14,853 bases of DNA, from positions 1-14,853 of the forward strand of contig CALAGF010000036.1 of NCBI GenBank assembly GCA_937892345.1. The letters are read 5' to 3'. Below the pieces are notes generated by a model, which was not told the DNA's origin, did no database searches, and saw nothing but the letters and a program-made list of their open reading frames with translations. Within the stretch, counting starts at the first letter, position 1. Each line of letters opens with the position of its first letter. Below are positions 13,947 through 14,853 of the stretch, piece by piece. The position numbers were made by a program, and so were the translations under genes. The DNA is from an uncultured Rhodocyclaceae bacterium (GTDB lineage: Bacteria > Pseudomonadota > Gammaproteobacteria > Burkholderiales > Rhodocyclaceae).

Positions 13947-14732
13947 TCAGCGCTTCCTGAAAACGAGGTCCCAGACCCCATGACCGAGACGGATGCCGCG
14001 GTTCTCGAACTTGGTCAACGGCCGGTAATCCGGACGCGGCGCAAAACCGGCGAGGCCGGTAGCGGTATCGGCTTCCAGCGCCGCAGCCAATGCAGCGGTC
14101 GACGGGTTGGCGACGCTGTTTTCCAGACTGGCTTCTCGGCCCAGCACATCCAGCATTTGCAAGGCGTAATTTTCCCAGTCAGTTGCACAGTGGATGTAGC
14201 CACCGGGTTTCAGACGGGATGCCAGCAGGGCGACAAAAGCGGGCTGGATCAGTCTGCGCTTCTTGTGCCGTGTTTTGTGCCAAGGATCGGGAAAGAAAAT
14301 ATGGATGCCGTCCAGCGAGCCTTCAGACAGCATGTCGCGCACAACTTCAACGGCATCGTGGTTGCCAATGCGCAGGTTGGAAAGCTGCTTTTCGGCGATC
14401 AGCTTGCACAAGGCACCGATGCCGGGAATATGCACTTCCAAGCCGAAATAATCGTTTTCCGGATGAGCTTCGGCGATTTTTGCCGTGGTTTCGCCCATGC
14501 CACAGCCGATTTCCAGAATTTTTGGCGCATTTCGCCCGTAGACCGCAGGCAGATCAATGGCCAACGCTTGATACGGCAAGCCGATCTTCGGCATCATTTC
14601 GTCGAGATAGCGCTGCTGCGCATCGGACATGCGACCGGCACGACGAACAAAGCTCTTGATATGGCCGTGATCTTCACGACCTTCCTGATAGGCGCCGTCT
14701 TCGGCACCGTGAATCAAAGGCGTTTCGCTCAT
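13947..14732 (-). CDS. trmB: tRNA (guanine-N7-)-methyltransferase TrmB
   Basis: TrmB methylates N7 of G46 in the variable loop of tRNAs, using S-adenosylmethionine. The 261-residue protein has an N-terminal RSFVRR-like IKSFVRRAGRMSDAQQ region, the SAM-binding motif EIGCGMG at 74-80, YFGLEVH near 95-101, the family signature FPDPWHKTRHKKRR at 147-160 and the tRNA-contact TKFENRG at 240-246. Length is close to E. coli TrmB (239) with an extra alanine-rich stretch (about 207-226) before the final motif. The ATG overlaps the thiG stop by 4 nt (ATGA), with AGGA about 11 bases upstream. Confidence 0.97.
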   Translation of the reverse strand: MSETPLIHGAEDGAYQEGREDHGHIKSFVRRAGRMSDAQQRYLDEMMPKIGLPYQALAIDLPAVYGRNAPKILEIGCGMGETTAKIAEAHPENDYFGLEVHIPGIGALCKLIAEKQLSNLRIGNHDAVEVVRDMLSEGSLDGIHIFFPDPWHKTRHKKRRLIQPAFVALLASRLKPGGYIHCATDWENYALQMLDVLGREASLENSVANPSTAALAAALEADTATGLAGFAPRPDYRPLTKFENRGIRLGHGVWDLVFRKR

Positions 14733-14853
14733 GAGCCGATCAATCCTGAAGTCGGCGACGAGGGGTCAGCCGAATAATATTTGCGGGCCATGCGACCGGC
14801 CAGGAAGGCCTCGCGCCCCGCCTCGATGCCCTTCTTCATGGCGCTGGCCATGA
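14729..14853 (-). CDS. thiG: Thiazole synthase ThiG, C-terminal end only (gene runs past the window)
   Basis: ThiG forms the thiazole phosphate ring of thiamine from 1-deoxy-xylulose phosphate, dehydroglycine and ThiS thiocarboxylate. Only the last 40 residues are inside the window. They read MASAMKKGIEAGREAFLAGR, then MARKYYSADPSSPTSGLIGS, the typical ThiG C-terminal helix (A-M-K-x-A/G-x-E-A-G-R-x-A-x-L-A-G-R) and tail. The 5' part lies beyond position 14853. The stop TGA overlaps the trmB ATG. Confidence 0.88.
   Translation of the reverse strand, partial: MASAMKKGIEAGREAFLAGRMARKYYSADPSSPTSGLIGS

Overview
The window is ordinary, gene-dense chromosomal DNA of a betaproteobacterium. Gene content and order (yicC-gmk-rpoZ-spoT divergent from a kinase/phosphatase-rph-rdgB-hemW block, and thiG-trmB-rdgC) and the look of the proteins suggest Rhodocyclales, with Dechloromonas/Azonexus-like relatives the best guess. 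This assignment is by eye, without a database search. GC is moderately high and even. No stretch over about 100 bases lacks a gene, and I see no rRNA, tRNA, CRISPR array, insertion sequence or phage gene.

Layout. (1) 1-1005, + strand: the heat-shock sigma factor gene rpoH. A perfect CIRCE operator (HrcA binding site) overlaps its promoter, and a bidirectional terminator follows. (2) 1011-6923, - strand: a tight six-gene run in the order yicC, gmk, rpoZ, spoT, dadA, TatD-family hydrolase. Gaps are at most about 23 bp, or 4-nt stop/start overlaps, apart from a slightly larger gap if the downstream gmk start is used. It joins GMP phosphorylation (Gmk), an RNA polymerase subunit that forms part of a ppGpp site (omega), the ppGpp synthetase/hydrolase (SpoT), an RNase-family protein (YicC), D-amino-acid oxidation (DadA) and a metal-dependent hydrolase. 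(3) 7002-11386, + strand: a soluble Ser/Thr kinase, a PP2C phosphatase, RNase PH, the RdgB/HAM1 nucleotide pyrophosphatase and HemW, mostly joined by ATGA or GTGA overlaps. As given, hemW is broken by one extra base in a G run. (4) 11412-14853, - strand: thiG (3' end only), trmB, rdgC, ychJ, a DUF937 (YidB-like) gene and an OmpA-family lipoprotein, convergent with hemW.

Most genes are familiar housekeeping genes. The parts most worth a second look are the HrcA-type control site on the sigma-32 gene, the coupled kinase/phosphatase pair at the head of an RNA/nucleotide quality-control operon, the face-to-face candidate promoters between yicC and that kinase, the SpoT-DadA-TatD coupling, and the hemW frameshift. 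I do not see strong evidence for a wholly new defence or mobile system here.
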